Part shown: positions 8,207 through 17,786 of the stretch, one piece after another
Position numbering within the stretch: the stretch's first letter is position 1
How the letters are laid out: the number at the start of each line of letters is the position of its first letter
DNA from: DATDIC01 sp963764525
GTDB lineage: Bacteria; Pseudomonadota; Alphaproteobacteria; Acetobacterales; Acetobacteraceae
Direction: 5' to 3'
NCBI GenBank assembly: GCA_963764525.1
Contig: CAVXTC010000022.1
Span: 62,001 to 126,000, forward strand
Length of the DNA stretch: 64,000 nt
Notes under the pieces: generated by a model
Told to the model about the DNA's origin: nothing
Seen by the model: the letters and a program-made list of their open reading frames with translations, nothing else
The model's database searches: none
Translations under genes and position numbers: made by a program

Positions 8207-9244
8207 ATGACAAAGACCCGCACGAGGATTTGGCAGCCATGTCACTAGTGATAGCGAGTACCGCCGCGTCGGCCCAAACGACGGCTTCATCAACTGAGCT
8301 CATCACCGTCGAGAATTACAATCGCGCGCAGACCGATGTAAATTTCGCCGGGGTGGTCAAGAATGGCGGCTTCGGAAAATTCCGGCATGGTCGTGAGTTG
8401 GCTCCTCCCGTCCAGCAAGGCATTGTCCGACCCAACCGCGATACGTTGTATTCGTTTGCGATTTTCGACCTCGATGCCGGACCGGTGACGATTATTCTGC
8501 CGAACGGCGCCAAGCGTTTCATGGGGATGCAGGTCGTCAATCAGGATCAATACACGCCGGCGATCTATTACGGGGCGGGTACGTCACACCCTGACCCGGG
8601 AGATGATTGGCACGCGCTATGCTATTGCCGTTGTCCGTTTCCTTGTCGATTTTTCGAACAAGGAAGAAATCCAGCAAGTCCACGCCTTGCAGGATGCGAT
8701 CAAGTTCAGCCAGGAGCACCCCGGCACGTTCGAAATCCCCAACTGGGATCAGGCAAGCCTCAAGAAGGTACAAACAGCACTTTTGCAGCTTGGAACCACG
8801 GTCTCCGATACGCGGCGCATGTTTGGCGCCAACGAGCATCAGGTCGATCCGGTGAAGCACTTGATTGGAAGCGCCATGCTGTGGGGCGGTAATCCCGAGA
8901 AGGACGCCCTGTATCTGCCGATCACGCCGGCCCGAAATGACGGTAAAACCATGTACAAGCTGACGGTCGGGGATGTCCCTGTCGATGGTTTTTGGTCGCT
9001 CACCGTCTACAACAGTGAGGGTTACCTCCAGCCGAACCAGGACAACGCCTATTCAGTGAACAGTATCACGGCGAAAAAAGGTCCGGATGGTTCGATCACC
9101 ATCCAATTAGGCGGGTGTGACGGCAAAATCCATAATTGTCTGCCGATCACTGAAGGGTGGAATTACACGGTGCGCCTCTTTGAGCCGCGACCGGAAATCC
9201 TCGCTGGCACATGGAAGTTTCCGTTGGCACAGCCCGAGGGTTGA
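8207..9244 (+). CDS. DUF1254/DUF1214 domain exported protein, two frameshifts
   Basis: Reading through a missing base near 8231 and an extra base near 8584 gives a protein of about 345 residues. The ATG at 8207 follows AAAGGAAC. The N terminus MTKTRTRI then a hydrophobic run ending ASTAASAQ is a normal Sec signal peptide. The DUF1254 part contains VRPNRDTLYSFAIFDL and KRFMGMQVVNQDQY. The C-terminal DUF1214 part contains VDGFWSLTVYNSEGYL and NWDQASLKKVQ. The family is secreted or envelope-located, often next to regulators, and has no settled function. It is divergent from the LysR gene and probably its target. Confidence 0.85.
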
Positions 9245-9495
9245 GCCTGGCTTGCTGCTCTTCATGGCAGAAACGACCGACATGGGCGCAAACATACCTC
9301 GGGACGATAGCTCCATTCAGTTTGCTTCCGACCCATAGCAGTCACTGGACGTCCTCCTGCCTGGACGAACTCCTACCTTCGATCCCAAGGTGGACGTCGG
9401 CTGAGGATCCACCAGTAGCGACCGTGGAGTCGGAAGCCACAGCGACCCTCGCACAACGAGTTCCTCATCCTTCCTCCGCCTCTGAACCGGGCGGA

Positions 9496-9777
9496 TTACG
9501 GGCGATTCGCGGGATAGTACGGCAGCGGAACGCGCGGCAGGGGTGGGCAGGGCTTCGGCTCGTCAGGCGTGCCGCAGTTCTCCCCGCTGTACGCAGGATT
9601 GGCAGAATAGGGATGAGCTGGACCACCGCGGTAGGAAGGCGGTGGCGGCGGCGGTGGCGGTGGCGCGCCCGGTGGGTAGTAGCCGGGCGGGTACGCCGAA
9701 ACCTGCGCATGGGCCGGATCGTGGGAATAGCAGGTCACCAGCAGACACAATGACAGGAGCAGAATCAGGCGGGGCAT
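9496..9777 (-). CDS. Small secreted proline-rich protein
   Basis: A 93-residue protein with a signal peptide (MPRLILLLSLCLLVTCYS then AHAQ, likely cleaved after AHA). The mature part is rich in proline, glycine and tyrosine, including PPGYYPPG and a run of nine prolines, and has two cysteines near the C terminus. The start at 9777 follows GGGAGG, which is better than the upstream ATG at 9843. No family is recognised. Such proteins are common in the envelope of Acetobacteraceae. Confidence 0.6.
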   Translation of the reverse strand: MPRLILLLSLCLLVTCYSHDPAHAQVSAYPPGYYPPGAPPPPPPPPPSYRGGPAHPYSANPAYSGENCGTPDEPKPCPPLPRVPLPYYPANRP

Positions 9778-9934
9778 TCGGTCCTCCCGATGACAACAGG
9801 TCAGGATTTTTGGCTGCACGTGATGCAAGAACACGCTGTCCATAGCCGCTGAACGGGTGGTTCCGGGCGCCGCAATGTTTCGTCCGATACCCCTCCCCTG
9901 CCCCTCCCAAGGGGGGAAAAAGCTGGGCGACCCC

Positions 9935-10087
9935 CTACGGCTTCAGCTTTTCGGCGCCGTTGGTGATCGCGTGACCGGTTGCCGAAATGTCCTGTCCGGC
10001 GCCGGCGGTGGTATTGCACGCGCTCAGCAGTGCGCCGGTTCCCATCAGCAGGAGGAATGCAAAACAGGCGGCGAGCAGTTTGCGCAT
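9935..10087 (-). CDS. Entericidin-like lipoprotein (EcnA/B family)
   Basis: A 50-residue lipoprotein. A hydrophobic signal (MRKLLAACFAFLLLMGTGA) runs into the lipobox LLSAC, and the mature peptide NTTAGAGQDISATGHAITN matches the entericidin pattern of about 25-30 residues with GAGxDI and a final amphipathic helix. Entericidins are small membrane lipoproteins linked to stress and stationary phase. The start at 10087 was chosen because the signal peptide begins there; MTEVA could extend it by five residues. Confidence 0.85.
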   Translation of the reverse strand: MRKLLAACFAFLLLMGTGALLSACNTTAGAGQDISATGHAITNGAEKLKP

Positions 10088-10348
10088 GGCGACCTCTGTC
10101 ATGTTCTGCGGTCGGAAACGGCACGCGGGGTGGAAAAACACCCAACTGCGGCCCGGCCAGCCGGCGACCATATCGCCGCGAAAAGGATTATTGCAAGGCC
10201 GACAACGGGCGAGCCCCATGCGTTTCCAGGCTCCACGGCACGGGCAGCGGTCCGGCGGCGATCCTTGATGCTCATCCTTGACCCTGCCCAGTCGGCACTG
10301 CCATTTCCCGCCCACGCGACACGGCGGCGCCCGCCGCACGGGAGATCA

Positions 10349-11335
10349 ATGGCTGCGCTGGTGACGGTCACGACAGACGAGGCGGAGATCCGCCTCGATC
10401 GCTGGTTTCGCCGGCACTTTCCGGGTCTGCCGCAGAGCGCGATCCAGAAGCTCTGCCGCACCGGGCAGGTACGGGTGGACGGGCACCGGGCCGAGGCGGC
10501 GATGCGGCTGGCACCCGGCCAGGCCGTTCGCGTGCCGCCGCTCCCGCCGGCTCCGGCGGCCGCTCCGAAACCGGTGCCCGAGCTCGATCCGGGACTCGCC
10601 AAGGACCTCCAGCGTCTCGTGCTGTATCGCGACGACCACCTGATCGCCCTCAACAAACCGCACGGGCTGCCGGTCCAGGGCGGTCCGGGCATCACGCGTC
10701 ATCTGGATGCCTGGCTCGATGCGCTGCGCTTCGGCGCGCCCGACCGGCCGCGACTGGTGCATCGGCTTGATCGCGACACCTCCGGCGTGCTGCTGCTGGC
10801 GCGCACGCCCGGGGCTGCCGCCAAACTGGCGGCCGCCTTCCGCGGCCGCACTGTCGAGAAGACCTACTGGGCCGTCGTTGCCCGCCGTCCGGTCCCGCCG
10901 GAGGGCCGCATCGACCTGCCGCTGAAACGCGTCGGCGGCGCCCGCGGCGAGCGGTCTGCCCCGACCGACCGCGATGATGACCAGGGCGCTCGCGCCATAA
11001 CCGATTTCCGCACGCTCGATCACGCCGGCAAGCTCGCCTGGCTGGAGCTGCAGCCGCTGACCGGGCGCACCCATCAGCTCCGGGTGCATTGCGTGGCGAT
11101 CGGCGCGCCGATCCTGGGCGACGTGAAATACGAACAGCCCGACCAGAACAACGCCTTCGCCGCGACCGTGGCCGGGCTGCCGGAAGGGCTGCACCTGCAC
11201 GCGCGCGCACTGCGCTTGCCGCATCCGGATGGCGGCACCCTGCTGGTCGAGGCCGACCTGCCGCCCCACATGGCGGAGACCTTCCGCACGCTCGGCTTCG
11301 CCGCTCCGGCGGCATCCGCGCCGCAGCGCCGGTAA
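10349..11335 (+). CDS. RluA-family large-subunit rRNA pseudouridine synthase (RluC-like)
   Basis: A 328-residue RluA-family enzyme. It has an N-terminal S4 RNA-binding domain (LDRWFRRHFPGLPQSAIQKL, then GQVRVDG) and a catalytic domain with the active-site aspartate in RLVHRLDRDTSGVLLLAR. Further motifs are LNKPHGLPVQGG, LQPLTGRTHQLRVH and LHLHARALRLPHP. It isomerises uridines in 23S rRNA; RluC is the closest general type, but the exact target is not provable here. The ATG at 10349 is preceded by GGAG. The AsmA gene follows after 14 bases and is probably cotranscribed. Confidence 0.9.
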   Translation: MAALVTVTTDEAEIRLDRWFRRHFPGLPQSAIQKLCRTGQVRVDGHRAEAAMRLAPGQAVRVPPLPPAPAAAPKPVPELDPGLAKDLQRLVLYRDDHLIALNKPHGLPVQGGPGITRHLDAWLDALRFGAPDRPRLVHRLDRDTSGVLLLARTPGAAAKLAAAFRGRTVEKTYWAVVARRPVPPEGRIDLPLKRVGGARGERSAPTDRDDDQGARAITDFRTLDHAGKLAWLELQPLTGRTHQLRVHCVAIGAPILGDVKYEQPDQNNAFAATVAGLPEGLHLHARALRLPHPDGGTLLVEADLPPHMAETFRTLGFAAPAASAPQRR

Positions 11336-11349
11336 ACAAGAGGCGCAGC

Positions 11350-13912
11350 TTGGCCGGTCCACGCAAACCCAGACGGCATTGGCTTCGCACCGGCGGCATC
11401 GTGGTGGCCGCGGCAATCGGGCTGCTGGCGATCGCGGCGGTGGTGTTCATCGCGACCTTCAGGGCGGACAGCTACAAGCCGCGCATTGCCGCCGCGGTGC
11501 AGGCCGCGACAGGCCGCAGCCTGGCGCTGAACGGCCCGATCGGGCTGGCCTTCTCGCTGCACCCGACGATCGAGTTGCGCGATGTGGCGCTGGCCAACCC
11601 GCCCGGTTTCTCGCGTCCGGACATGGCGCGCATTCAGGCGATCGAACTGCAGTTGGACCTGATCCCGCTGCTGCACCAGCGGATTGCGATCCGGCGGCTC
11701 GTGCTGGTCCACCCGGACATCCTGCTGGAGCGGACCGCGCAGGGGCAGACCAACTGGCAATTCGCGGTCAGGCACCCGCCGACGGCCCCGGCCCCGCCCA
11801 CCGTGCCGCAATCACGCGCCCGGCAGGCACTGGTCTCGGTGACCGAGTTGCGGGTCGAGGATGGCGTTTTCGCTTACCGCGACGACCATACCGGACATGT
11901 GGCGCTGGTCTCGGTGCCGACGCTCGCAGCCACCGCGGCTTCGGCCGAGTCGCCGCTGCACGTGGCCGCGGACGCGGCGGTGAACGGACTTTCCACTCAA
12001 GATCAACGCTGAAACAGGCTCCCTTGAGGCATTGCAGCAGCCGGCGCTAAAACCGTGGCCGGTTAAAGCGACGGTGACCGCCGCGGGTGCCACGCTGAAT
12101 GCGTCCGGCACGATCGCCCAGCCGCTTGAAGGGCGTGGCTATGCGCTGGCGCTGGACGGCAACATCCCGGACCTCGCCGCCCTGGCGCCGTTCGCGCCGA
12201 ATGCCGGGCTGCCGCCGTTGCACGCAGTCGCAGTATCCGCCCGCATTGCCGATACCGGCGGGCCGTTTCCGCAAGTCTCGGCGCTGACCTTGCGGGCTGG
12301 CGCGTCCGATCTCGGCAGCGTCGTGGCCGGACTGAAGCTCGACAAGCTCGACATCTCGGCACCGGGTCTGGACCAGCCGGTGCACGCCGACATGTCCGGC
12401 AGCTTCGCCGGGGCGCCGTTGACGCTGGTCGGGTCGGTTGGCGCTCCGTCCCGGCTGCTGTTCGGGGAGCCGGCCGGTCCGTTCCCGATCGATGTCACGG
12501 CGCAGGCGGCCGGCGGCACGATCGGCCTGAAGGGCGGCATCGCGGACCCCGCCCGTCTCACTGGGCTCGATCTGGCTGTCAACGCGCAAATTCCTGATCT
12601 TGCAGCATTGTCTCCCCTCGCCGGGCGTCCGTTGCCGGCCCTGAAGACCGTCGTCGTCCAGGGGCGGCTCGCGGCGCCCGGTGGCATCGCCAAGGGGATC
12701 GGGCTGCAAGGGGCGAAACTGACCTCCACCCAGGCCGACCTCGCTGGGGATATCGCGATCACCCCCATCGGGATCACCCCTGGGCAGCCGGTCTCGATCC
12801 GCGCCCAGCTCACCGGCGAACGGGTGGACGCCGACGCCCTGCGCGTGGCGTTCCGCCAACCGACCCCCGTGGCGTTCCGCCAACCGGCTCCGGCGATACC
12901 TGCCCCAGCCGCCCCGGTGACGCCACCCTCGGTCACCGCCCCGACTGTCCATCCACCGGCCGCCCATGCCGGGCATGTCATTCCCGACACGAAACTGCCG
13001 CTCGACCGGCTGCGCGACGTGAATGCGGATATCCAGATCGCCGTGGCCGCGCTGACCACCGGCGGGGAGACCTGGCACGATGTTGCCGGCCACCTGCTGC
13101 TGCGCGACGGCAAGCTTCAGCTATCACCCTTCAAAGCAGCTCTGCCGGCCGGCCCGCTGGACCTGGCGGTAACCGCCGATACGACCCAGACGCCCCCGCC
13201 GGTCACGCTTCGGCTGCGCGCGCCATCCCTGGCGCTGGCGCGAGTGCTGGCACTGATTGGGCGCCCCGGGGTCGCCAAGGGGACGCTCGACCTCAGCGCC
13301 GACCTGCACGGTACCGGCGACAGCCCCCACGCCCTTGCCGCGAGCCTGAACGGGACACTGGTGGCCAGCATGAGCGGTGGGGAAATCGATAACCGCGTGC
13401 TGGAATCGATGCTCGGTCCGGTGATCGCCCGCGGCAACCCGATCGGATTGCTGGAACGCGGCAGCAGCAGCGAGATCCGTTGTTTCGCGGCGCGGCTGAC
13501 GGCCCATGATGGCATGGCGACTTTGAATCCTTTCCTGCTGAACACCAGCCTGATCACGGTCGATGGCAGCGGCGGCCTGAACCTGGGGGCGGAGACGCTG
13601 GACCTGCACCTGCGCCCGCAGGGACGGATCGGCGGCACGGCGTTTTCGGTTCCTCTGACGGTCAGCGGCGGGTTCGCCCAACCGCGCGTCGCCATGAACC
13701 AAACCGGCGCGGCGGGCGAGGTCGAGGCGGTGATCGGGGCGCTGGCCGGTCGGGCCGGCCTGCCGGCGCCGGGCGTCCCATCCTGCGCGTCCGTGCTGGC
13801 CCAGGCACGCGGCGAATCGGCAGCGTCGGCCCCTGCCCCTGCCCGGGCCGCGGCGGCACCGAAGCCTAAGGTGCCCAATGCCGGGGCGTTGCTGCGCCAG
13901 TTGTTTCGTTGA
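11350..13912 (+). CDS. AsmA family protein, frameshifted
   Basis: About 853 residues across one extra base at about 11990. The N terminus has a basic stretch (GPRKPRRHWLRTGG) and one membrane helix (IVVAAAIGLLAIAAVVFIA), followed by the AsmA domain signature ATGRSLALNGPIGLAFSLHPTIELRDVALANPPGF. The C-terminal AsmA_2 region has VLESMLGPVIARGNPIGLL and FSVPLTVSGGFAQPRV. AsmA-like proteins are inner-membrane-anchored periplasmic bridges implicated in lipid transport to the outer membrane. A proline-rich linker lies near 12890, with a duplicated 18-base unit at 12847 and 12870. The start is a TTG after AAGAGGCG. Confidence 0.85.
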
Positions 13913-13916
13913 TTCG

Positions 13917-14624
13917 GTGAAACGCTTCTGGGACAGCACGGCCATCGAACCCGTCGGAGCGGGGTTCGGCATCCTGCTCGACCGCCGGCCGGTGCGGCTG
14001 CCGGGCGGCGCGGCCCTGGTGGTCGGACCGGAGCGGTTGGCCCGGGCCATCGCGGCCGAGTGGCAGGCAGCCGGGCCGGACATGAGCGTCGCGGATACCC
14101 CGTTGACCCGACTTGCCGGAACGGCGCAGGAGCGGATCGTCGGAGATCCCTGGCCCACCATTGACGCCATCGCCCGCTACGGCGAGAGCGACCTGCTGTG
14201 CTACCGTGCCGAGGCGCCTGAGGCGCTGGTGCGTCGGCAGGCGGAAAACTGGCAGCCCTGGGTCGATTGGGCCGCGCGGACACACGACGCGCCGCTGCGT
14301 ATCACCGTGGGGGTGGCGCCGATCCGGCAGCATCGCGGGGCCATCGCGGCGTTGCGGAAGGCGGTTGCCGGCTTCGATCCGTATGGGCTGGCTGGATTGG
14401 GGCTGGCGGTTCCGGCACTCGGCAGCTTGGTGCTGGGACTGGCGCTCGCCGAAGGGTTGCTGGAGCCGGACGCCGCTTTTTCCCTGGGCGCGCTGGACGA
14501 GCTGTTCCAGGCGGAGTTGTGGGGCCAGGACAATGAGGCGGTGGCGCGGCGCGCCGGCATCGCCGCGGAGATTGCTTTGGCGGCGCGTTTCATCCGGTTG
14601 ATCCGGAATGAGGAACGGTCATGA
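13917..14624 (+). CDS. ATP12-type F1 ATP synthase assembly chaperone
   Basis: A 235-residue ATP12 family protein. ATP12 binds the F1 alpha subunit during ATP synthase assembly and occurs in mitochondria and alphaproteobacteria. Recognisable segments are KRFWDSTAIEPVGAGFGILLDRRPVRLPGG near the start, ADTPLTRLAGTAQERI, and LGALDELFQAELWGQDNEAV near the end, which hold the conserved tryptophans and acidic residues. The GTG start at 13917 lies four bases after the AsmA stop. The downstream acylphosphatase overlaps by four bases. Confidence 0.9.
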   Translation: MKRFWDSTAIEPVGAGFGILLDRRPVRLPGGAALVVGPERLARAIAAEWQAAGPDMSVADTPLTRLAGTAQERIVGDPWPTIDAIARYGESDLLCYRAEAPEALVRRQAENWQPWVDWAARTHDAPLRITVGVAPIRQHRGAIAALRKAVAGFDPYGLAGLGLAVPALGSLVLGLALAEGLLEPDAAFSLGALDELFQAELWGQDNEAVARRAGIAAEIALAARFIRLIRNEERS

Positions 14625-14899
14625 ACGCCAAGCGTCTGATCATCGCCGGCCGCGTGCAGGGGGTGGGGTTCCGCGACTGGATGGCCGAGCGCGCCGCGGC
14701 GCTGGGCGTGGCGGGCTGGGTGCGCAACCGGGTCGACGGCACGGTGGAGGCGCTGATCGCCGGGGACATCGACGCGGTGGAAGAACTGGCGCGGCTGTGC
14801 CGCCGTGGGCCTCGGCTGGCCGAGGTGGTGAGCATCACCGAAGAACTGGCGGAGCCGCCGGAGCAGCCGGGATTTCACAAGAAGGCGCGGTCGGGGTGA
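14621..14899 (+). CDS. acyP: Acylphosphatase
   Basis: A 92-residue acylphosphatase, close to the usual size of 90-100. It hydrolyses carboxyl-phosphate bonds such as those of acetyl or carbamoyl phosphate. The catalytic arginine is in the signature GRVQGVGFRDW and the catalytic asparagine in GWVRNRVDGTVEA. ATGA overlap with the ATP12 gene shows coupling. The last residues FHKKARSG follow the family end. Confidence 0.92.
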   Translation: MNAKRLIIAGRVQGVGFRDWMAERAAALGVAGWVRNRVDGTVEALIAGDIDAVEELARLCRRGPRLAEVVSITEELAEPPEQPGFHKKARSG

Positions 14900-15147
14900 G
14901 GGTTCGAAGGTTGGATCGCGGTGCAGCGTTATAGGCGATCTCCGTTTGGGGATTCTGAACGTGCAGGCGGCAGCCTGGGGCTTTGGCTCGGCCTGGCTTG
15001 CTCAGGCATGGCATTTGATCGGTCGGCGGGTCTGAACCCGATTGGGCGGTCTCGACCAGGGCCGCTTCCTGCCGCCCCGAAACAGCAATGATCTCCTTCT
15101 TCTTCAATCGACGCGTTTTCGGCCGGAGCTTCAGTTTTGTCGCGATC

Positions 15148-15921
15148 CTACGCAGTGCAGTTGCCGGGGCCGGCCTGCCTGTGGCGGTCCTGTTGGGATG
15201 CGTGCCGTTCGTGCCGGGGGTCCTCGGGCTGCTGAGTGCCGAAACCATGAAGTGAGCCGGCGCCGAATACCTCGTTCCAGGCGGCGCGCAAGGCGGTATC
15301 GGCCTCCCGCAGGTCAGCGTTGATCCCGAGCGCCTGAAGGCTGGTGACGCCGTGCTCGCGGATGCCGCAGGGGACGATTCCGCCGAAATGGGACAAGTCG
15401 GGCGCCACGTTCAGCGCCACGCCGTGCCAGGTGATCCAGCGGCTGACGCGAACGCCGATGGCGCCGATCTTGGCCTCCCTGCCCGCTGGGCCGGCGACCC
15501 AGATGCCGATGCGGCCCAGCCGGCGCTCACCCTGGACGCCGAGACGGGCCAGGGCGCGGATCAGCCATTCTTCCAGCCCGTGCACGTAGCAGCGCACGTC
15601 GCGTGGCGGCACGGTGCCGTGCGGGCGATTGAGATCGAGCATAACGTAGGCGATGCGCTGTCCGGGGCCGTGATAGGTCCATTGGCCGCCTCGGCCGACG
15701 TGGAACGCGGGGAAGCGGCCCGGTTCGGCCAGGTCGGCGGGGTTGGCGGAGGTGCCGGCGGTGTAGAGGGGCGGATGCTGGAGGAGCCAGACGAGTTCGG
15801 GCGCGGCGCCGGAGCGGATGGCGGCGACGCGGGCTTCCATATCCGTAAGCGCGTCGGGATAGGCGGTCAGGCCATCGGTGAGGCGCCATTCAGGGGTGGC
15901 GATTGAAGCTGTGTCGGTCAT
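15148..15921 (-). CDS. lipB: Octanoyltransferase LipB
   Basis: A 257-residue lipoyl(octanoyl) transferase. It moves octanoate from octanoyl-ACP to lipoyl domains of 2-oxoacid dehydrogenases and the glycine cleavage H protein. Motifs are GRGGQWTYHGPGQRIAY (lipoate-ligase-type pocket), the lysine in AKIGAIGVRVSRWITWHG, and the catalytic cysteine in GIVPCGIREHGVTS. The N terminus MTDTASIATPEWRL is typical. The C-terminal tail of about 30 residues rich in His, Gln and Arg (PRHERHASQQDRHRQ) goes beyond the usual end and may reflect a lost stop. The gene stands alone. Confidence 0.92.
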   Translation of the reverse strand: MTDTASIATPEWRLTDGLTAYPDALTDMEARVAAIRSGAAPELVWLLQHPPLYTAGTSANPADLAEPGRFPAFHVGRGGQWTYHGPGQRIAYVMLDLNRPHGTVPPRDVRCYVHGLEEWLIRALARLGVQGERRLGRIGIWVAGPAGREAKIGAIGVRVSRWITWHGVALNVAPDLSHFGGIVPCGIREHGVTSLQALGINADLREADTALRAAWNEVFGAGSLHGFGTQQPEDPRHERHASQQDRHRQAGPGNCTA

Positions 15922-15950
15922 CGGCTATATCCGGCGGCCTTGCCCACGGT

Positions 15951-16033
15951 GCGGTCGTGGCGGAATGGTAGACGCGCAAGCTTGAGGTGCTTGTGGGGGA
16001 AACCCCGTGGAAGTTCGAGTCTTCTCGACCGCA
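15951..16033 (+). tRNA. tRNA-Leu (anticodon GAG)
   Basis: The 83-nucleotide sequence has a seven-base-pair acceptor stem (GCGGTCG/CGACCGC), a leucine-type long variable arm (GTGGGGGAAACCCCGT) and the T-loop TTCGAGT. The anticodon stem CAAGC/GCTTG encloses the loop TTGAGGT, placing GAG at 15984-15986 for CUC/CUU codons. The discriminator is A; CCA is not encoded. Confidence 0.95.
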
Positions 16034-16282
16034 TGTAGCACGTAGATCGGCTGGTGCGTGATGGGCGCGCGCCGTTCAGGCAAAATCCAATCGTACGACG
16101 GGCCGGAATTGGGGTCGGCGAACCGTAACGTCAGGCGGTTTCGCAGGACGCTGAGACGCGGGCAGGGCCGGGCATGACGGTGAAACGCCAGCCAACGCCG
16201 TCATGTTAGCACCTGTGCGCGAAAGCGGGCATTACGCCGGGAGAGTACGGCGCTCGGACTGGCTGCGGGTGCAGCCTGGCTG

Positions 16283-17776
16283 CTACTCGCGACGATAGAC
16301 CAGTGGTTTCGGCTCAAACGTCACGTTATCGTCCAGCGGATAGACCGGACGTTTGCAGATCGTATGCCCCAGACTGAGCAAGTCCGCCGAGGTGGCGCCG
16401 GGCGCATCGATGTTGAAGTTCTTTTCTACCCACGAGTCGTACATCTGGTACTCGGTGTGCGGGCACTTCACCACGATCAGATCGAAGGTTTGGGGGTCCA
16501 GGCCGTTGGCGTAATACAACGCGCGATCGATCAATCCGACTGTTCGGCTGATCACCACAACGGTGAAGCTGCCGAAACTCAGTACCGCGGTCGGGCCGGC
16601 GTCGAAGGCGGCGCGCATCGATTCGAACCGTCCGCGGCCGCGCGACAGCGATTCCACCGTGGCCGTCACCTGCATCGGCGTGAAGCGCCGGCGGTCCAGC
16701 GCGCCGCCCAGTTGCACGGTTACGGTTGCACCGACACCGGCGGCGTGCGCGGCACGTGCAGCCTCGGGGTCCATGATCTGCGCCAGCACGCGCTTCGTTG
16801 TCCCGGCATCCTGCAACGCCTTGATGATGACGTTGGAATCACCGGCGGCGCCGGATGAGGTGGCGTCGGCGGCATCGGTGAACACCACCGGCCCGGTCAT
16901 CCATTTCGCCTGCGCGATCGCCCGGTCCAGCGCGATCAGCTTGCCTTGCATGCGATGGCGCAGCGGCCAGAACTCGCGCGCCAGGCGTGTGGCCTCGGCG
17001 GCGGCCCGGTCGCTGTCGCGCTGCTCGGCCATGATGATGACCTGGCTGCACAGTTCCGGCACGTCGGTGAACGGGTTGCCGATCATGATTCCGGCCGCCA
17101 GTGCCGTGCCGTCCTGTTCCAGCCGTTTCGCCTCCCGGATCAGGTCGCCGTAGCAGCCGGTGCGGGTGATCAGCTCGTCGCCGCGGACCAGGGCGGGGAT
17201 AGTTACGCGGGCAATCACCGGCTTGAGCCGGCGGGCGATGACGTCCAGCAGCACGCGGGCCGCCCGCGCGCCGGTATCGGCGAAATCGACGTGCGGGTAG
17301 GTGTGGTAGATCGCCAGCCCGTCGATCTGGCGCAGCATGCGGTCGGTCAGGATGCCGTGCAGATCGAGCGAGATCACGATCGGCATGGCGGGTCCGGCCA
17401 TCTGTCGGATGCGTTCCAGCAGAAAGCCTTCGGGATCGAGTTCCCCGTCCGCGCCCATGGCGCCGTGCAGGGACACGAACACCGCATCGACGTCGTTGAT
17501 CCCTCCGGCCACGGCATCCAGCAATTCGGATGACAGTCGGCGCCATCCCGCCGCGGACAGCAAGCCGGCACTGCCGGAGCGGGCGCCGTAGGTCGGCACC
17601 AGCGTGACATCGCCGGCTGCCTCGAATACCGACAGAGCGCCGCCGATCGCCGTGTTCAACCCGCGCTGGCCCAGCATTTCCTCGCCGCGCTCGATATGGA
17701 AGTAGCCGTAATCCGATGGTATCGGATTGAACGACGAGATTTCCTGCATGCATTCGGCGATCAGGATGCGTGGCAT
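16283..17776 (-). CDS. M81 family metallopeptidase (MlrC/microcystinase C-like)
   Basis: A 497-residue MlrC-type protein (DUF1485 N-terminal plus MlrC C-terminal domain). Landmarks are ECMQEISSFNPIPSDYGYF, VFVSLHGAMGADGELDPEG, IVISLDLHGILTD and YHTYPHVDFADTG in the N-terminal half, and FTDAADATSSGAAGDSN and VKCPHTEYQMY in the C-terminal half. MlrC of sphingomonads cleaves linearised microcystin; related proteins sit beside peptide transporters and likely act on small or modified peptides. The start at 17776 was chosen because GAGGAG precedes it; an ATG at 17800 would overlap dppF. It is the last gene of the Dpp-type operon. Confidence 0.88.
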   Translation of the reverse strand: MPRILIAECMQEISSFNPIPSDYGYFHIERGEEMLGQRGLNTAIGGALSVFEAAGDVTLVPTYGARSGSAGLLSAAGWRRLSSELLDAVAGGINDVDAVFVSLHGAMGADGELDPEGFLLERIRQMAGPAMPIVISLDLHGILTDRMLRQIDGLAIYHTYPHVDFADTGARAARVLLDVIARRLKPVIARVTIPALVRGDELITRTGCYGDLIREAKRLEQDGTALAAGIMIGNPFTDVPELCSQVIIMAEQRDSDRAAAEATRLAREFWPLRHRMQGKLIALDRAIAQAKWMTGPVVFTDAADATSSGAAGDSNVIIKALQDAGTTKRVLAQIMDPEAARAAHAAGVGATVTVQLGGALDRRRFTPMQVTATVESLSRGRGRFESMRAAFDAGPTAVLSFGSFTVVVISRTVGLIDRALYYANGLDPQTFDLIVVKCPHTEYQMYDSWVEKNFNIDAPGATSADLLSLGHTICKRPVYPLDDNVTFEPKPLVYRRE

Positions 17777-17786
17777 GGCGGGCTCC

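Noticed and set aside
16260..16275. Hairpin GGCTGC-GGGT-GCAGCC as terminator of the M81 gene
   Set aside because: The stem is only six base pairs and no T-run follows on the minus strand.
15951..16282. tRNA-Leu as an integration site for an island to its right
   Set aside because: I could not find a duplicated 3' tRNA end in the window, and the adjacent M81/Dpp operon shows no integrase.
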